A DNA stretch of 64,000 nucleotides, taken from contig NZ_CP016634.1 in the NCBI RefSeq assembly GCF_002741075.1, forward strand, positions 3,063,501 through 3,127,500. The letters run 5' to 3'. The stretch is from Pseudomonas putida. GTDB lineage: Bacteria; Pseudomonadota; Gammaproteobacteria; Pseudomonadales; Pseudomonadaceae. This document shows positions 34,819-45,050 of this stretch, one piece after another. The first letter of the stretch is position 1, and the number at the start of each line of letters is the position of its first letter. Under the pieces are notes generated by a model. That model ran no database searches and was not told the origin of the DNA. It worked only from the letters and a program-made list of their open reading frames with translations. Made by a program: the position numbers and the translations under genes.

Positions 34819-35502
34819 TCACTGGCGTTCGTCATCATTCCAAGGCGCTTGTAGATATCGGGTGCGATTGAACGTCTCCAACCATTCCGGGCAGAACACC
34901 ACCAACGCGCTGATCACCGTGCCATTGATAAAGGCCTCGGGGAAGATGATCAGCCACAGGTAGCCGATGAAGTCCGACAGCCATTCCGGCATGGCGAAGC
35001 GCCCGTCCAGCCACAGCAGACCTAGCCCGGCCAGCACGCACAACAAGGCCGACAAGGCTGCGGCGAAGAACCCGGAGAAGATATAGACGAACAGGTTACG
35101 CGGCTGGGCGCGCTCGACCAGGATCGCGCACACTTCGGTGACCAGCACCGGCAGACCGATGATCAACAAGCCGTTGACGCCCAAGGCGGCCAGGTCCTGG
35201 CGCCCCAGCGCCAGCAATCCCAGCTGGGCGAGGAAACCGCCGAGGATCGCCAGCGGCCAGTCCAGCAGCAGGGTCACGGCGGTCATGCCGATGAAGTGGT
35301 AGGACACGCCCGTGTCGAAGTCGCGTCGCACCAACCACAGCACGAACAGGCCAAACACCGTGCCAAACAGCAGGTGCTGCCGGCGGCTGTCGCTGAACAG
35401 CTCGACCCAGCGCGTACGGCTCAAGGCCCAGATCAACAAGGGCACATAGCCGAGCCAGCCCAGGGTCAGGCTGGTGGTGGACAGGACCTGCGCACTGATC
35501 AC
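34819..35502 (-). CDS. Membrane protein of the energy-coupling-factor (CbiM-like) permease type
   Basis: 227 residues from the GTG at 35502, which has AAGGAG eight bases upstream. An ATG at 35562 would extend it by 20 residues without a ribosome site. About seven membrane helices (TLGWLGYVPLLIWALSRT; GTVFGLFVLWLV; LSDFIGYLWLIIFPEAFING). It resembles CbiM-type substrate-binding membrane components of metal (Co/Ni) uptake, but no ATPase or partner is beside it. Substrate unknown. Confidence 0.7.
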   Translation of the reverse strand: MISAQVLSTTSLTLGWLGYVPLLIWALSRTRWVELFSDSRRQHLLFGTVFGLFVLWLVRRDFDTGVSYHFIGMTAVTLLLDWPLAILGGFLAQLGLLALGRQDLAALGVNGLLIIGLPVLVTEVCAILVERAQPRNLFVYIFSGFFAAALSALLCVLAGLGLLWLDGRFAMPEWLSDFIGYLWLIIFPEAFINGTVISALVVFCPEWLETFNRTRYLQAPWNDDERQ

Positions 35503-35632
35503 CGATTCGCTCCTTCGGACGGTCGTGGATAGGCCGAGTCTACACCCGATTGCCGGGGCCATCGTTTGACCACCGGATTCCTACGCACAAACAGCATCTT
35601 ACCGTCATGGATTAACGACTAAGCTTGTTCCC

Positions 35633-36262
35633 ATGGATGACTCAGACTACCTGCGCCTGCTTACCATCCAGGCGGAACAAGCCAATGCCTTTCTCTCCAA
35701 CGCCCGTAAATGGGAACGAGAGCGTTGGGTGTGCCAGCGCCTGTTGCAAGGGTTGAACATCGCCTACCGTAGCGAGGACTTCACTCCCGCAGGCCAGGAG
35801 CCGCCCGACGTGCTGTTTCGCGATGCGGCCTTCGAGGTGTTCTTCGTGCTCGATGAAGGGCGCCGGCTCAATGACGAATGGCGCGAAGAACTGCAGCGAA
35901 GGCGCAGTGCGTTTTCCCTGAGCCAACTGGTGCGTCGCGAGGCGCGGCCAAGGCGGATCAGTGCCCAGGAGCTGCTCGGGCGCCTGGCCCCGACCTTGCG
36001 CAAGAAGGCGCACAACTACCGGGAGCGCGGGCTGGACCTGAGCGAGCTGGACATCATCGCCTTCGCCAGCCTCAAGCGCGAGGTGCTGGACCTCAACAGC
36101 CACTTCCCGCCGCCCACCGAATACCTGCGCCAGGGCTGGCGCTCGCTGTCGCTGGTGGGGCCGACCTTCGCACGGGTACTGTTCGCTCACCCCGACGCGC
36201 CGGATTTCCTGCGCGGGAACCTGGGGCGCAGCATCGTCTTCGATGTCGGTATCAGTCTTTGA
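35633..36262 (+). CDS. DUF1780 family protein
   Basis: 209 residues, soluble (MDDSDYLRLLTIQAEQANAFLSNARKWERERW...). DUF1780 is a conserved Pseudomonas family with a possible nuclease-like fold and no proven role. Single gene, divergent from the permease at 34819 by 130 bp. Full length as far as I can judge. Confidence 0.75.
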   Translation: MDDSDYLRLLTIQAEQANAFLSNARKWERERWVCQRLLQGLNIAYRSEDFTPAGQEPPDVLFRDAAFEVFFVLDEGRRLNDEWREELQRRRSAFSLSQLVRREARPRRISAQELLGRLAPTLRKKAHNYRERGLDLSELDIIAFASLKREVLDLNSHFPPPTEYLRQGWRSLSLVGPTFARVLFAHPDAPDFLRGNLGRSIVFDVGISL

Positions 36263-36395
36263 TCCACTGCCGAGAGTCTTTGCGATGGCGTACACTCGGC
36301 GCCAGTGATAGAAAGCATTATCATTCGATATCAAGTGCTTGCGAGAACCCTGTGGTGTTTACGCAGTCACAAGCGTCTATCTGACGAGGCCCACC

Positions 36396-36569
36396 ATGAC
36401 CAGCCGCTTGAATCCAGAAGATCAGCGTCGTGTCGATGAATACCTGCAAGCCCCTCAGCATCGAGTCGAGCGCAAGCCATTCCGGCCATTGCTGCTCCTT
36501 GTGGTGGTGGTGGCAGTGACCATCGGCTTGGGCCTGCTTAGCCGCCTGTTGAGTGGACTGGTGCTATGA
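36396..36569 (+). CDS. Small membrane protein, DUF3094 family
   Basis: 57 residues from the ATG at 36396 (MTSRLNPEDQRRVDEYLQ), with one C-terminal helix (LLLLVVVVAVTIGLGLLSRLLSG). A frame from 36339 has no ribosome site. Found next to ndh in Pseudomonas; function unknown. Confidence 0.75.
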   Translation: MTSRLNPEDQRRVDEYLQAPQHRVERKPFRPLLLLVVVVAVTIGLGLLSRLLSGLVL

Positions 36570-36653
36570 GCTGCCTTGCGCTCGCCCTCCCCTCGCCCCT
36601 GTCGCGGCCGGCCCTTGGGGCCAAGAATTCCTTAAACCTTATGAGATATCCCC

Positions 36654-37949
36654 ATGACTCATCGCATCGTGATTGTCGGCGGCGGCGCCGGCGGCCTGGA
36701 ACTGGCGACCCGCCTGGGTAAAAGCCTGGGCAAGCGCAAGCAGGCCGAGATCACCCTGGTCGACGCCAACCTCACGCACATCTGGAAGCCCCTGCTGCAC
36801 GAAGTGGCCGCCGGCTCGCTGAACTCCTCGGAAGACGAACTGAACTACGTGGCCCAGGCCAAGTGGAATCACTTCAATTTTCAACTGGGGCGCATGAGCG
36901 GCCTGGAGCGTGAAACCAAGCAGATCCAACTGGCCGCGACCCTCGATGAAGAGGGTCGCGAACTGCTGCCTGCGCGCATCTTGGGCTATGACACCCTGGT
37001 CATCGCAGTGGGCAGCAATACCAACGACTTCGGCACACTGGGCGCGGCGCAGCACTGCCTGTTCCTGGATACCCGCAAGCAGGCCGAGCGCTTCCATCAG
37101 CAGTTGCTCAACCACTACCTGCGTGCCCATGCCGGCGATGTGGCCAGCGAAAAGATCAGCGTGGCCATCGTCGGTGCCGGCGCCACCGGTGTGGAACTGG
37201 CCGCCGAGCTGCACCACGCGGCCCACGAACTGGCGGCCTACGGCCTGGACCGCATCCAGCCCAAGGACATGCACATCACGCTGATCGAGGCTGGCCCTCG
37301 CGTGCTGCCCGCCCTGCCTGAGCGCATCAGTGTGCCGGTGCACAAGACCCTGGAAAAACTCGGGGTGAAAGTGATGACCAACGCGGCGGTCAGCGAAGTG
37401 ACCGAGGATGGCTTGAAGACGGCCTCCGGCGAAGTGATCCAGGCCAGCCTGAAAGTATGGGCGGCAGGCATCCGTGCGCCGGGCTTCCTCAAGGACATCG
37501 ATGGCCTGGAGACCAACCGCATCAACCAACTGGTGGTGCGCCCGACCCTGCAGACCACCCGCGACGACAACATCTTTGCTTTCGGCGATTGCGCCGCCTG
37601 CCCGCAACCAGGTAGCGACCGCAACGTACCGCCACGGGCCCAGGCCGCGCACCAGCAGGCTTCGATGCTTGCCCAAAGCCTGAAGGCTCGGTTGGAGAAC
37701 AAGCCGCTGTCGACCTATGAATACAAGGACTACGGCTCGCTGGTTTCACTCTCGCGCTTCTCGGCGGTGGGCAACCTGATGGGTAACCTGATGGGCAGTG
37801 TGAAACTGGAAGGCTGGTTGGCGCGGATGTTCTATGTGTCGCTGTACCGGATGCACCAGATGGCGCTGTACGGATTCTTCCGCACGGCATTGATGATGCT
37901 GGGGAGCAAGATTGGCCGGGGTACCGAGCCGCGCCTGAAGCTGCACTGA
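36654..37949 (+). CDS. ndh: Type II NADH dehydrogenase
   Basis: 431 residues. The FAD-binding fold is IVIVGGGAGGLELATRLG, the NADH-binding fold VAIVGAGATGVELAAEL, and the second FAD motif DNIFAFGDCAACPQ. It oxidises NADH and reduces quinone at the inner membrane without pumping protons. A C-terminal amphipathic region (LARMFYVSLYRMHQMALYGFF) anchors it. Single gene. Confidence 0.94.
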   Translation: MTHRIVIVGGGAGGLELATRLGKSLGKRKQAEITLVDANLTHIWKPLLHEVAAGSLNSSEDELNYVAQAKWNHFNFQLGRMSGLERETKQIQLAATLDEEGRELLPARILGYDTLVIAVGSNTNDFGTLGAAQHCLFLDTRKQAERFHQQLLNHYLRAHAGDVASEKISVAIVGAGATGVELAAELHHAAHELAAYGLDRIQPKDMHITLIEAGPRVLPALPERISVPVHKTLEKLGVKVMTNAAVSEVTEDGLKTASGEVIQASLKVWAAGIRAPGFLKDIDGLETNRINQLVVRPTLQTTRDDNIFAFGDCAACPQPGSDRNVPPRAQAAHQQASMLAQSLKARLENKPLSTYEYKDYGSLVSLSRFSAVGNLMGNLMGSVKLEGWLARMFYVSLYRMHQMALYGFFRTALMMLGSKIGRGTEPRLKLH

Positions 37950-38241
37950 CAGGCCCTCACTTTGGGGAGTGGAGTTATCCGCGAGCACGATAGTGAATCG
38001 ACTATCGCTTTCGCGGGTAAACCCACAGGGGCGGCGATAGACATCAAAGCACCGGAAGGTGCTTTTTTTGTGCGCCAACGCCGGGCAATGCTAGAAATAT
38101 CATGAAGCGCCGCTGACAGGCGTTGTCGTGACGTATGGGAGCGGGTTTACCCGCGAATACGGGAGTGAATTCACTCGCTAGCGCGGGTGAATCCACTCCA
38201 TAAGCTAGCGGTGTCACGCCTGGATAAATTCCAGGCAAAAG
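37950..38241. other. Intergenic region with REP-like hairpins
   Basis: Holds repeated short inverted motifs around CGCGGGTAAACCCAC, CGGGTTTACCCGCGAATACG and GCGCGGGTGAATCCACTCC, of the REP type common between Pseudomonas genes, on both strands. No gene is supported. Confidence 0.6.
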
Positions 38242-38273
38242 AAAAAGGGCATCTCATTCGAGATGCCCTTTTT
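38242..38273 (-). terminator. Terminator of the tRNA cluster
   Basis: AAAAAGGGCATCTCgaatGAGATGCCCTTTTT on the minus strand, 4 bp after tRNA-Lys. A symmetrical hairpin with A and T tracts. Confidence 0.88.
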
Positions 38274-38276
38274 ACA

Positions 38277-38352
38277 TGGTGGGTCGTGTAGGATTCGAAC
38301 CTACGACCAATTGGTTAAAAGCCAACTGCTCTACCAACTGAGCTAACGACCC
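38277..38352 (-). tRNA. tRNA-Lys (TTT)
   Basis: 76 nt including CCA; anticodon loop CTTTTAA with TTT. Acceptor GGGTCGT pairs with ACGACCC. Last of three tRNAs in the minus-strand cluster Asn-Pro-Lys. Confidence 0.96.
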
Positions 38353-38358
38353 GGAAAA

Positions 38359-38435
38359 TGGTCGGGGTGAGGGGATTCGAACTCCTGACATCCTGCTCCC
38401 AAAGCAGGCGCGCTACCGGACTGCGCTACACCCCG
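38359..38435 (-). tRNA. tRNA-Pro (TGG)
   Basis: 77 nt including CCA; anticodon loop TTTGGGA with TGG. Acceptor CGGGGTG pairs with CACCCCG. Six bases from tRNA-Lys. Confidence 0.96.
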
Positions 38436-38439
38436 AAAT

Positions 38440-38515
38440 TGGCTCCGCGACCTGGACTCGAACCAGGGACCCAATGATTAACAGTCATTTGCTCTACCGA
38501 CTGAGCTATCGCGGA
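38440..38515 (-). tRNA. tRNA-Asn (GTT)
   Basis: 76 nt including CCA; anticodon loop CTGTTAA with GTT. Acceptor TCCGCGA pairs with TCGCGGA. First gene of the cluster, 72 bp from its promoter. Confidence 0.96.
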
Positions 38516-38587
38516 ACTGAACTTCGTACAACTTCGAAGTCTGTGTTAGCTTCGAACTCTTCAGCGTTGTCGCTGCTGAGGCCGGCT

Positions 38588-38615
38588 ATTCTACATTCTT
38601 CGTTTTGCTTGTCAA
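38588..38615 (-). promoter_or_regulatory. Sigma-70 promoter of the Asn-Pro-Lys tRNA cluster
   Basis: On the minus strand TTGACA, 16 bp, TAGAAT, followed by a GC-rich discriminator (AGCCGGCCTCAG). The perfect -35 and GC discriminator are typical of stable-RNA promoters. Confidence 0.82.
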
Positions 38616-38840
38616 CCCCCAATTTGCTTTCAAGTTACTGATTTGCAAATTGTTTTCAGATCCCTTGTACCGCCGGTGATCTGTGTAGTGCCTGACAGCG
38701 GGGCGTATATTAGGGGCACTCGATTTTCTGTGCAAGCATTTTTTTCAAAATATTCAGCAAGTTAGATAGGACCCAGAAAAATCAGGGGGTTGCGTTGTCT
38801 TCCCCCCACATCGACAGGCCTACCATCAGGACTCCAAAAC
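38616..38840. other. Intergenic region, no gene seen
   Basis: AT-rich stretch between the tRNA promoter and the clpB terminator. Nothing beyond possible upstream (UP-like) A/T tracts of the tRNA promoter is visible. Confidence 0.5.
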
Positions 38841-38870
38841 GAAAAAGCCCCGCATATGCGGGGCTCTTTC
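38841..38870 (-). terminator. Terminator of clpB
   Basis: Hairpin AGCCCCGCatATGCGGGGCT with flanking A and T tracts, 15 bp past the clpB stop. Confidence 0.85.
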
Positions 38871-38884
38871 TTACACTGCCGGGC

Positions 38885-41449
38885 TCAGGCAAAGACGATT
38901 TCGTCGCCTTCGACCTTGGCGGTGATCGCCGCGCCAGGCAGGAACTGCCCACCGAGGATCAACTGCGCCAGCGGGTTTTCGATCCAGCGCTGGATCGCAC
39001 GCTTGAGCGGTCGTGCGCCATACACCGGGTCGTAACCGACCGCGATCAGCTTGTCCAAGGCCTCCGGACTCAGGCTCAGCGACAGCTCGCGCTCGGCCAG
39101 GCGGCTGCGCAGAAGGCCAAGCTGGATCTCGGTAATACCGGCGATCTGGTCCCGACCCAGCGGCTCGAACACCACCACTTCATCGATCCGGTTGATGAAC
39201 TCCGGACGGAAGTGCGACCCCACCGCGTCCATCACCGCCGCACGTTGTGCCTCGCGGTCACCGGCCAGCTCCTGGATCTGCGCCGAGCCCAGGTTGGACG
39301 TCATCACGATCACCGTATTGCGGAAGTCCACGGTACGGCCATGGCTGTCGGTCAAGCGGCCATCCTCAAGTACCTGCAACAGCACGTTGAACACGTCCGG
39401 GTGAGCCTTCTCCACTTCATCGAGCAGCACCACCGAATACGGCTTGCGACGCACCGCCTCGGTCAGGTAGCCGCCCTCCTCGTAGCCGACATATCCGGGT
39501 GGCGCGCCGATCAGGCGAGCCACAGAGTGCTTCTCCATGAACTCGGACATGTCGATCCGCACCATCGCCTCCTCGGTGTCGAAGAGGAACTCGGCCAGCG
39601 CCTTGCACAACTCGGTCTTGCCTACGCCGGTCGGGCCGAGGAACAGGAACGAGCCGCTGGGCCGGTTCGGGTCGGCAAGACCGGCCCGGGAACGACGCAC
39701 GGCGTTGGCCACGGCGGTCACAGCTTCGTTCTGGCCAATCACACGCTGGTGCAGCAACGCTTCCATCTTCAGCAGCTTCTCGCGCTCGCCTTCGAGCATC
39801 TTGGCCACCGGGATGCCGGTCCACTTGGAGACCACTTCGGCGATTTCTTCTTCGGTCACCTTGTTGCGCAGCAACTGGTTCTCGGTCTTGCCGTGCTGGT
39901 CGACCATCTGCAGGCTGCGCTCAAGATCAGGGATGATCCCGTATTGCAGCTCGGCCATGCGGCTCAGGTCACCCTTACGGCGGGCGGCTTCGAGCTCCTG
40001 ACGGGCCTGCTCGATCTTTTGCTGGATCTGCGCAGAACCTTGCACCTCGGCTTTTTCCGAGGCCCAGATTTCTTCGAGGTCGGAATACTCGCGCTCCAGA
40101 CGCTCGATTTCCTCGGTCAGCTTCTCGAGGCGTTTTTTCGCAGCCTCGTCTTCTTCTTTCTTGAGCGCCTGGGACTCCACCTTCAACTGGATCAGGCGAC
40201 GGTCGAGGCGATCGAGCACTTCAGGCTTGGAGTCGATCTCCATGCGGATGCGGCTGGCCGCTTCGTCGATCAGGTCGATGGCCTTGTCTGGCAACTGCCG
40301 GTCGGTGATGTAGCGATGGCTCAGCTTGGCCGCGGCGATGATGGCACCGTCGGTGATGGCCACCTTGTGGTGCACCTCGTAGCGCTCCTTCAGGCCACGC
40401 AGGATGGCGATGGTGTCTTCCTCGCTCGGCTCCTCGACCAGCACCTTCTGGAAGCGACGCTCCAGCGCTGCGTCTTTTTCGATGAACTGGCGGTACTCGT
40501 TGAGCGTGGTGGCACCAACGCAGTGCAGCTCGCCACGGGCCAGAGCCGGCTTGAGCATGTTGCCGGCATCCATGGCGCCCTCGCCTTTGCCGGCGCCGAC
40601 CATGGTGTGCAGTTCGTCGATGAACAGGATGATCTGGCCTTCCTGCTTGGACAGCTCATTGAGCAACGACTTGAGGCGCTCTTCGAACTCACCGCGGTAC
40701 TTGGCGCCAGCGATCAGCGCGCCCATGTCCAGGGCGAGCAGGCGCTTGCCCTTGAGGCCATCTGGCACTTCGCCGTTGATGATGCGCTGGGCCAGGCCTT
40801 CGGCGATGGCGGTCTTGCCCACGCCAGGCTCACCGATGAGCACAGGGTTGTTCTTGGTACGACGCTGCAGGACCTGCACGGTACGACGGATCTCGTCGTC
40901 ACGGCCGATCACCGGGTCGAGCTTACCTTCCTCGGCGCGCTTGGTCAGGTCAACAGTGTACTTGTCCAGGGCCTGGCGCGACTCCTCGGCATTGGGGTCG
41001 TTGACCGCCGCACCGCCGCGTAGGTTGTTGATGGCGTTCTCCAGAGCTTTCTTGCTCACGCCCTGGCTGAGCAGGAGTTTGCCAAGCTTGCTGTTCTCGT
41101 CCATGGCGGCGAGCAGCACCAGCTCGCTGGAAATGAACTGGTCGCCCTTCTGCTGGGCCAGGCGGTCAGCCTGGTTGAGCAGACGCGCCAGGTCCTGGGA
41201 CATGTTCACGTCGCCCGTGGGATTCTGGACTTTCGGCAGCTGATCCAGCTCTTTCACCAAGGCCTGACGCAGGCCATTGATGTCAAAGCCGACCTGCATC
41301 AGCAGCGGCTTGATGGAACCACCTTGCTGGTCGATCAGCGCCTGCATCAAGTGCAGGGGCTCGATGGCCGGGTGGTCCATACCTACGGCCAGGGATTGGG
41401 AATCGGATAATGCCAGTTGCAGCTTGCTGGTCAGTCGGTCTATTCGCAT
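38885..41449 (-). CDS. clpB: Protein disaggregase ClpB
   Basis: 854 residues. N domain, then AAA1 with Walker [14 protein letters not shown], the coiled-coil middle domain (about residues 400-520; [19 protein letters not shown]), then AAA2 with Walker [15 protein letters not shown] and Walker [17 protein letters not shown]. With DnaK it pulls proteins out of aggregates after heat stress. Length is normal. A sigma-32 promoter is visible about 80 bp upstream, so heat-shock control is expected. Confidence 0.97.
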   Translation of the reverse strand: MRIDRLTSKLQLALSDSQSLAVGMDHPAIEPLHLMQALIDQQGGSIKPLLMQVGFDINGLRQALVKELDQLPKVQNPTGDVNMSQDLARLLNQADRLAQQKGDQFISSELVLLAAMDENSKLGKLLLSQGVSKKALENAINNLRGGAAVNDPNAEESRQALDKYTVDLTKRAEEGKLDPVIGRDDEIRRTVQVLQRRTKNNPVLIGEPGVGKTAIAEGLAQRIINGEVPDGLKGKRLLALDMGALIAGAKYRGEFEERLKSLLNELSKQEGQIILFIDELHTMVGAGKGEGAMDAGNMLKPALARGELHCVGATTLNEYRQFIEKDAALERRFQKVLVEEPSEEDTIAILRGLKERYEVHHKVAITDGAIIAAAKLSHRYITDRQLPDKAIDLIDEAASRIRMEIDSKPEVLDRLDRRLIQLKVESQALKKEEDEAAKKRLEKLTEEIERLEREYSDLEEIWASEKAEVQGSAQIQQKIEQARQELEAARRKGDLSRMAELQYGIIPDLERSLQMVDQHGKTENQLLRNKVTEEEIAEVVSKWTGIPVAKMLEGEREKLLKMEALLHQRVIGQNEAVTAVANAVRRSRAGLADPNRPSGSFLFLGPTGVGKTELCKALAEFLFDTEEAMVRIDMSEFMEKHSVARLIGAPPGYVGYEEGGYLTEAVRRKPYSVVLLDEVEKAHPDVFNVLLQVLEDGRLTDSHGRTVDFRNTVIVMTSNLGSAQIQELAGDREAQRAAVMDAVGSHFRPEFINRIDEVVVFEPLGRDQIAGITEIQLGLLRSRLAERELSLSLSPEALDKLIAVGYDPVYGARPLKRAIQRWIENPLAQLILGGQFLPGAAITAKVEGDEIVFA

Positions 41450-41527
41450 GGGGGATACCTTCCTTTAAAGGGCAGGCGGAGCGATGGACAGCACCTGTAA
41501 TGAAGAACCTGCCTGAGATGACCCAAT

Positions 41528-41555
41528 AGATAAGGCTGATTCTGGTTTTTTCAAG
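41528..41555 (-). promoter_or_regulatory. Heat-shock (sigma-32/RpoH) promoter of clpB
   Basis: Minus-strand CTTGAAA, a 13-bp spacer, CCTTATCT. Consensus is CTTGAAA and CCCCATnT, so the -35 is perfect and the -10 matches at five of the seven fixed positions. Located 79 bp before the clpB ATG. The remainder of 41556-41746 holds no gene. Confidence 0.8.
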
Positions 41556-41746
41556 CTTAGCGGGGTTGACATAGGTCAGCAGTGCAGATCTTGACCGGCA
41601 GCGCTCTGCGCGCCACTCGCAGATGTCGCCAGCGCCCACGAGGTTTCGCAGACTGCCCCACTGCAGTGAGATCTGTAGGATCTGGGGATACTTTAGGCAG
41701 GCGCTGGCGAAGCCTGCGATGGGTCGCGAAGCGCCCCCACAGGGCG

Positions 41747-42484
41747 TCAGCGCTGCAACCAGACCAACGAAGCGAAGCGCCCACCCTGCGGCGTGCGGCG
41801 ATAGGAGAAGAGGCGCGGGTCATTGACCGTGCAGAAACCACCCCCATAGACAGCGGTCACCCCACGGGCCGCCAGGCGGATGCGGGCCAGCTGGTAGATA
41901 TCGGCCATCAACTTGCCAGGCCGCTCACCTTCGGCGAAAGCTGCAGCAGACTCGGGGTGCACGGCAGTAAAGGCGTCGCGCACCTCCAGCCCCACCTCGA
42001 ACGCCTGCGGCCCGATGGCCGGGCCCAGCCATACCAGCACCTCATCGGCGGGTACGCCGAGACGATCGAGCGTGGCCTCCAGCACACCGCCGGCCAACCC
42101 GCGCCAGCCCGCATGCGCAGCCGCCACGCGAATACCGGCGCGATCGCAGAACAGGGCCGGCAGGCAATCGGCGGTCATCACCGTGCAGGCGATGCCAGGC
42201 TGGTCGGTGAAGCTGGCGTCGGCCTCGACGACAACAGCCGGGTCGGCGTCGGCCACTACCAGGCCATGCACCTGCTTGAGCCACGCCGGGCGAATGCCAA
42301 AGGTATCACTGAGGCGACGGCGGTTCTCGGCGACCGCAACCGGGTCGTCGCCCACGTGGTCACCGAGGTTGAACGTCTCGTAGGGCGGCAGGCTGACGCC
42401 GCCCTCGCGGGTAGTGACGCAGGCGCGCACCGAGGCCGGGGCCGGCCAGTCGGGGATCAGCAGCGACTGCGTCAGGTCGTTCAT
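41747..42484 (-). CDS. pgeF: Peptidoglycan editing factor PgeF (YfiH, laccase-domain protein)
   Basis: 245 residues from [13 protein letters not shown], whose ATG overlaps the rluD stop; longer frames to 42559 cut into rluD. Conserved metal-site motifs: KQVHG, TADCLPALF, AHAGWRGLAGGVLEAT. The E. coli homologue removes wrongly built (Ser-containing) peptidoglycan precursors. Coupled to rluD. Confidence 0.93.
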   Translation of the reverse strand: MNDLTQSLLIPDWPAPASVRACVTTREGGVSLPPYETFNLGDHVGDDPVAVAENRRRLSDTFGIRPAWLKQVHGLVVADADPAVVVEADASFTDQPGIACTVMTADCLPALFCDRAGIRVAAAHAGWRGLAGGVLEATLDRLGVPADEVLVWLGPAIGPQAFEVGLEVRDAFTAVHPESAAAFAEGERPGKLMADIYQLARIRLAARGVTAVYGGGFCTVNDPRLFSYRRTPQGGRFASLVWLQR

Positions 42485-43443
42485 CCGATAAAGCTCTCGC
42501 GGTCCTGGGCGAGCAGCGACAGCAGCCAGACGAAGTCGTCCGGCAGCGGTGAAGCCCACTCCATGCGTTCACCAGTGGTTGGATGGTCCAGCGCCAGGAA
42601 ACGCGCATGCAGGGCCTGGCGCGGGAAGTACTTGACCGCCTCGACCATGGCCACGCTGGCAGCCGGTGGAATGCGGAAGCGCCCGCCGTAGGTCTGGTCG
42701 CCGACCAGCGGGAAGCCCACATGGGCCATGTGTACACGGATCTGGTGGGTACGACCGGTCTCGAGCTTGACCCGCACATGGGTGTGCGAGCGGAAGCGCT
42801 TGAGCACACGGTAGTGACTGACTGCGGGCTTGCCACCGTCGGTCACCGCCATGCGCTGACGCATGCCGCCATGACGGCCGATGGGCGCGTCGATCTTGCC
42901 ACCGGCGGTGACGACACCGACCACGATGCACTCATAGATGCGGCTGACCGAGCGCTTTTGCAGTTGGTCGACCAGGTTGGTCTGCGCCTGCAGGGTCTTG
43001 GCCACCACCATCAGGCCGGTGGTGTCTTTGTCCAGACGGTGCACGATACCGGCACGCGGCACGTTGATGATGTCCGGCACATGGTGCAGCAAGGCGTTGA
43101 GCAGGGTGCCGTCGGCATGGCCCGCCGCCGGGTGTACCACCAGCCCGGCAGGCTTGTTGATCACCAGGATCTGGTCGTCTTCGTAGACGATATCCAGCTC
43201 GATGTCCTGGGCTACCCACTCACCCTGGGCCTCCTGCTCGGCTTCAAGGGCCAGGACGGAGCCACTGTGGACGATATCGCGCGGGCGCAGTACCGCGCCG
43301 TCGACTGTCAGGCGGCCGTCCTTGATCCACGAGGACAGGCGCGAGCGCGAGTACTCGGAGAAGAGTTGGGCGGCGACTTGGTCGAGGCGTTGGCCGCCCA
43401 GTTCGGACGGGACCTCTGCGCTAAGTTGAATGATCTCGGACAT
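42481..43443 (-). CDS. rluD: 23S rRNA pseudouridine synthase RluD
   Basis: 320 residues. An N-terminal S4 RNA-binding domain ([22 protein letters not shown], in parts) is followed by the catalytic domain with [19 protein letters not shown], holding the catalytic Asp. It modifies helix 69 of 23S rRNA (positions 1911, 1915, 1917 in E. coli). Divergent from bamD, a conserved arrangement. Confidence 0.95.
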   Translation of the reverse strand: MSEIIQLSAEVPSELGGQRLDQVAAQLFSEYSRSRLSSWIKDGRLTVDGAVLRPRDIVHSGSVLALEAEQEAQGEWVAQDIELDIVYEDDQILVINKPAGLVVHPAAGHADGTLLNALLHHVPDIINVPRAGIVHRLDKDTTGLMVVAKTLQAQTNLVDQLQKRSVSRIYECIVVGVVTAGGKIDAPIGRHGGMRQRMAVTDGGKPAVSHYRVLKRFRSHTHVRVKLETGRTHQIRVHMAHVGFPLVGDQTYGGRFRIPPAASVAMVEAVKYFPRQALHARFLALDHPTTGERMEWASPLPDDFVWLLSLLAQDRESFIG

Positions 43444-43591
43444 GCTCGATTCGGCGGGCGCACAGCCTTTGGTTTCAGCTGCACGCTTGTGGTTAAATAC
43501 GGCTTCTTTTGCCCCGGGTTTGGCCGGGGGCGCTCATCATAACAGGACGGCACCGCCCAAGACAGCGGCCGTCAAAGGGACGCAAGCCGCC

Positions 43592-44611
43592 ATGCAAGTG
43601 AAACACCTGCTGCTGATCGCCATTCTCGGGCTCACCGCTGCCTGTTCCTCCAACAAGGAAGTCGTCGACGAGAACCTCAGCGAGGCCGAGCTGTACCAGC
43701 AGGCGCAGGCCGACCTGGACAACCACAGCTATACCAGCGCCGTGAACAAGCTCAAGGCCCTGGAATCGCGCTACCCGTTCGGCCGCTACGCCGACCAGGC
43801 GCAGCTGGAACTGATCTACGCCAACTACAAGAATGCCGAGCCGGAGGCCGCCAAATCCGCCGCCGAGCGCTTCATCCGCCTGCACCCGCAGCACCCGAAC
43901 GTCGATTACGCCTATTACCTCAAGGGCCTGACCTCGTTCGACCAGGACCGTGGCCTGCTGGCGCGCTTCCTGCCGCTGGACATGACCAAGCGTGACCCGG
44001 GCGCCGCCCGCGACTCCTACAACGAGTTCGCCCAGCTGACCAGCCGCTTCCCCAACAGCCGCTACTCGCCGGACGCCAAGCAGCGCATGATCTACCTGCG
44101 CAACCTGCTGGCCTCCTACGAGATCCACGTCGCCGACTACTACCTGAGCCGCCAGGCCTATGTGGCCGCCGCCAACCGTGGCCGCTACGTGGTCGAGAAC
44201 TTCCAGGAAACCCCATCGGTCGGCGACGGCCTGGCCGTGATGGTCGAGGCCTACCAGCGCCTGCACCTGGACGAGCTGGCTGCCACCAGCCTGGAAACGC
44301 TCAAGCTCAACTACCCGGATCACCCGAGCCTGGTCGACGGTCAATTCCAGCCCAAGCAGGAAGAAGCCGACAACCGCTCCTGGCTGTCCAAGGCCACCCT
44401 GGGCCTGATCGAAACCGAGACCCCGCTGCCGCCGGGTGAAACCCGCGCCAACCAGGACGTGGTCAAGCAGTTCCAGGACGCACGCTCGGAGATGCCTGAA
44501 GAGCTGCTGCCGAAGGACGAAGACGGTAACCCGATCCTGCCGGAAGGCCCGAAAGAAGCCGAAAAAGACCGTTCGTGGTTCAGTTACATGACCTTTGGTC
44601 TGTTCGACTGA
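43592..44611 (+). CDS. bamD: Outer-membrane assembly lipoprotein BamD
   Basis: 339 residues from the ATG at 43592. A lipoprotein signal ([20 protein letters not shown], lipobox LTAAC) is followed by tetratricopeptide repeats ([41 protein letters not shown], in parts). Essential partner of BamA in inserting outer-membrane proteins. The C-terminal 95 residues form a proline/acid-rich extension typical of Pseudomonas. Confidence 0.95.
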   Translation: MQVKHLLLIAILGLTAACSSNKEVVDENLSEAELYQQAQADLDNHSYTSAVNKLKALESRYPFGRYADQAQLELIYANYKNAEPEAAKSAAERFIRLHPQHPNVDYAYYLKGLTSFDQDRGLLARFLPLDMTKRDPGAARDSYNEFAQLTSRFPNSRYSPDAKQRMIYLRNLLASYEIHVADYYLSRQAYVAAANRGRYVVENFQETPSVGDGLAVMVEAYQRLHLDELAATSLETLKLNYPDHPSLVDGQFQPKQEEADNRSWLSKATLGLIETETPLPPGETRANQDVVKQFQDARSEMPEELLPKDEDGNPILPEGPKEAEKDRSWFSYMTFGLFD

Positions 44612-44626
44612 TATCACGCACAACAG

Positions 44627-44657
44627 AAAGGGAGGCCCAAGGCCTCCCTTTTTTATT
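44627..44657 (+). terminator. Terminator of bamD
   Basis: Hairpin GGGAGGCCcaaGGCCTCCC followed by T6, 15 bp after the stop. Confidence 0.9.
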
Positions 44658-44704
44658 GGCTGCGCCCTAGACTGTCGCTCTTTCCTCTCGACAAACTGGA
44701 CACC

Positions 44705-44935
44705 ATGGTTCGTCTACTTTTCTGGATCGCCGTGATCGGCGCTGCGTTCTGGCTGTGGCGCAAATTCAACGCCAGCCAGCAGTCGTCTTCCGAGCCCAAG
44801 CTCGATGACCCGCTGAAGATGGTGCGCTGCGCCCACTGCGGCGTGCACCTGCCCAATGACCGTGCTCTGCGCCGGGGCAATGACTGGTATTGCAGCCAGG
44901 CCCACCTGGAGCAAGGACCCGGGCAGCAGCGCTGA
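44705..44935 (+). CDS. PP0351-type small membrane-anchored zinc-ribbon protein
   Basis: 76 residues: one N-terminal membrane helix (LLFWIAVIGAAFWLW), then a cysteine pair and a CxxxH-like second half (RCAHCGVHLPND...WYCSQAHLEQ), likely binding zinc. Conserved next to bamD in Pseudomonas; function unknown. Confidence 0.8.
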   Translation: MVRLLFWIAVIGAAFWLWRKFNASQQSSSEPKLDDPLKMVRCAHCGVHLPNDRALRRGNDWYCSQAHLEQGPGQQR

Positions 44936-44939
44936 TATA

Positions 44940-45030
44940 GATCGTTCGCTGTAGGAGCGTCTGGCTTGTGTTGCCTGCGCCGGCCTATCCGCGGGTAAGC
45001 CAGCTCCCACAGGGTTCACAGTGATCCTGT
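44940..45030. repeat. REP-like sequence between PP0351-type gene and thiO
   Basis: CTGTAGGAGC ... GCCGGCCTATCCGCGGGTAAGCC ... GCTCCCACAGG, the familiar P. putida REP arms in inverted order. No gene. Confidence 0.6.
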
Positions 45031-45050
45031 GGGGGCAAAGCGCTGCGGAG

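Noticed and set aside
38795..41023. 742-codon open frame on the plus strand
   Set aside because: It is the antisense of clpB; GC-rich third positions of the real gene keep the opposite frame open.
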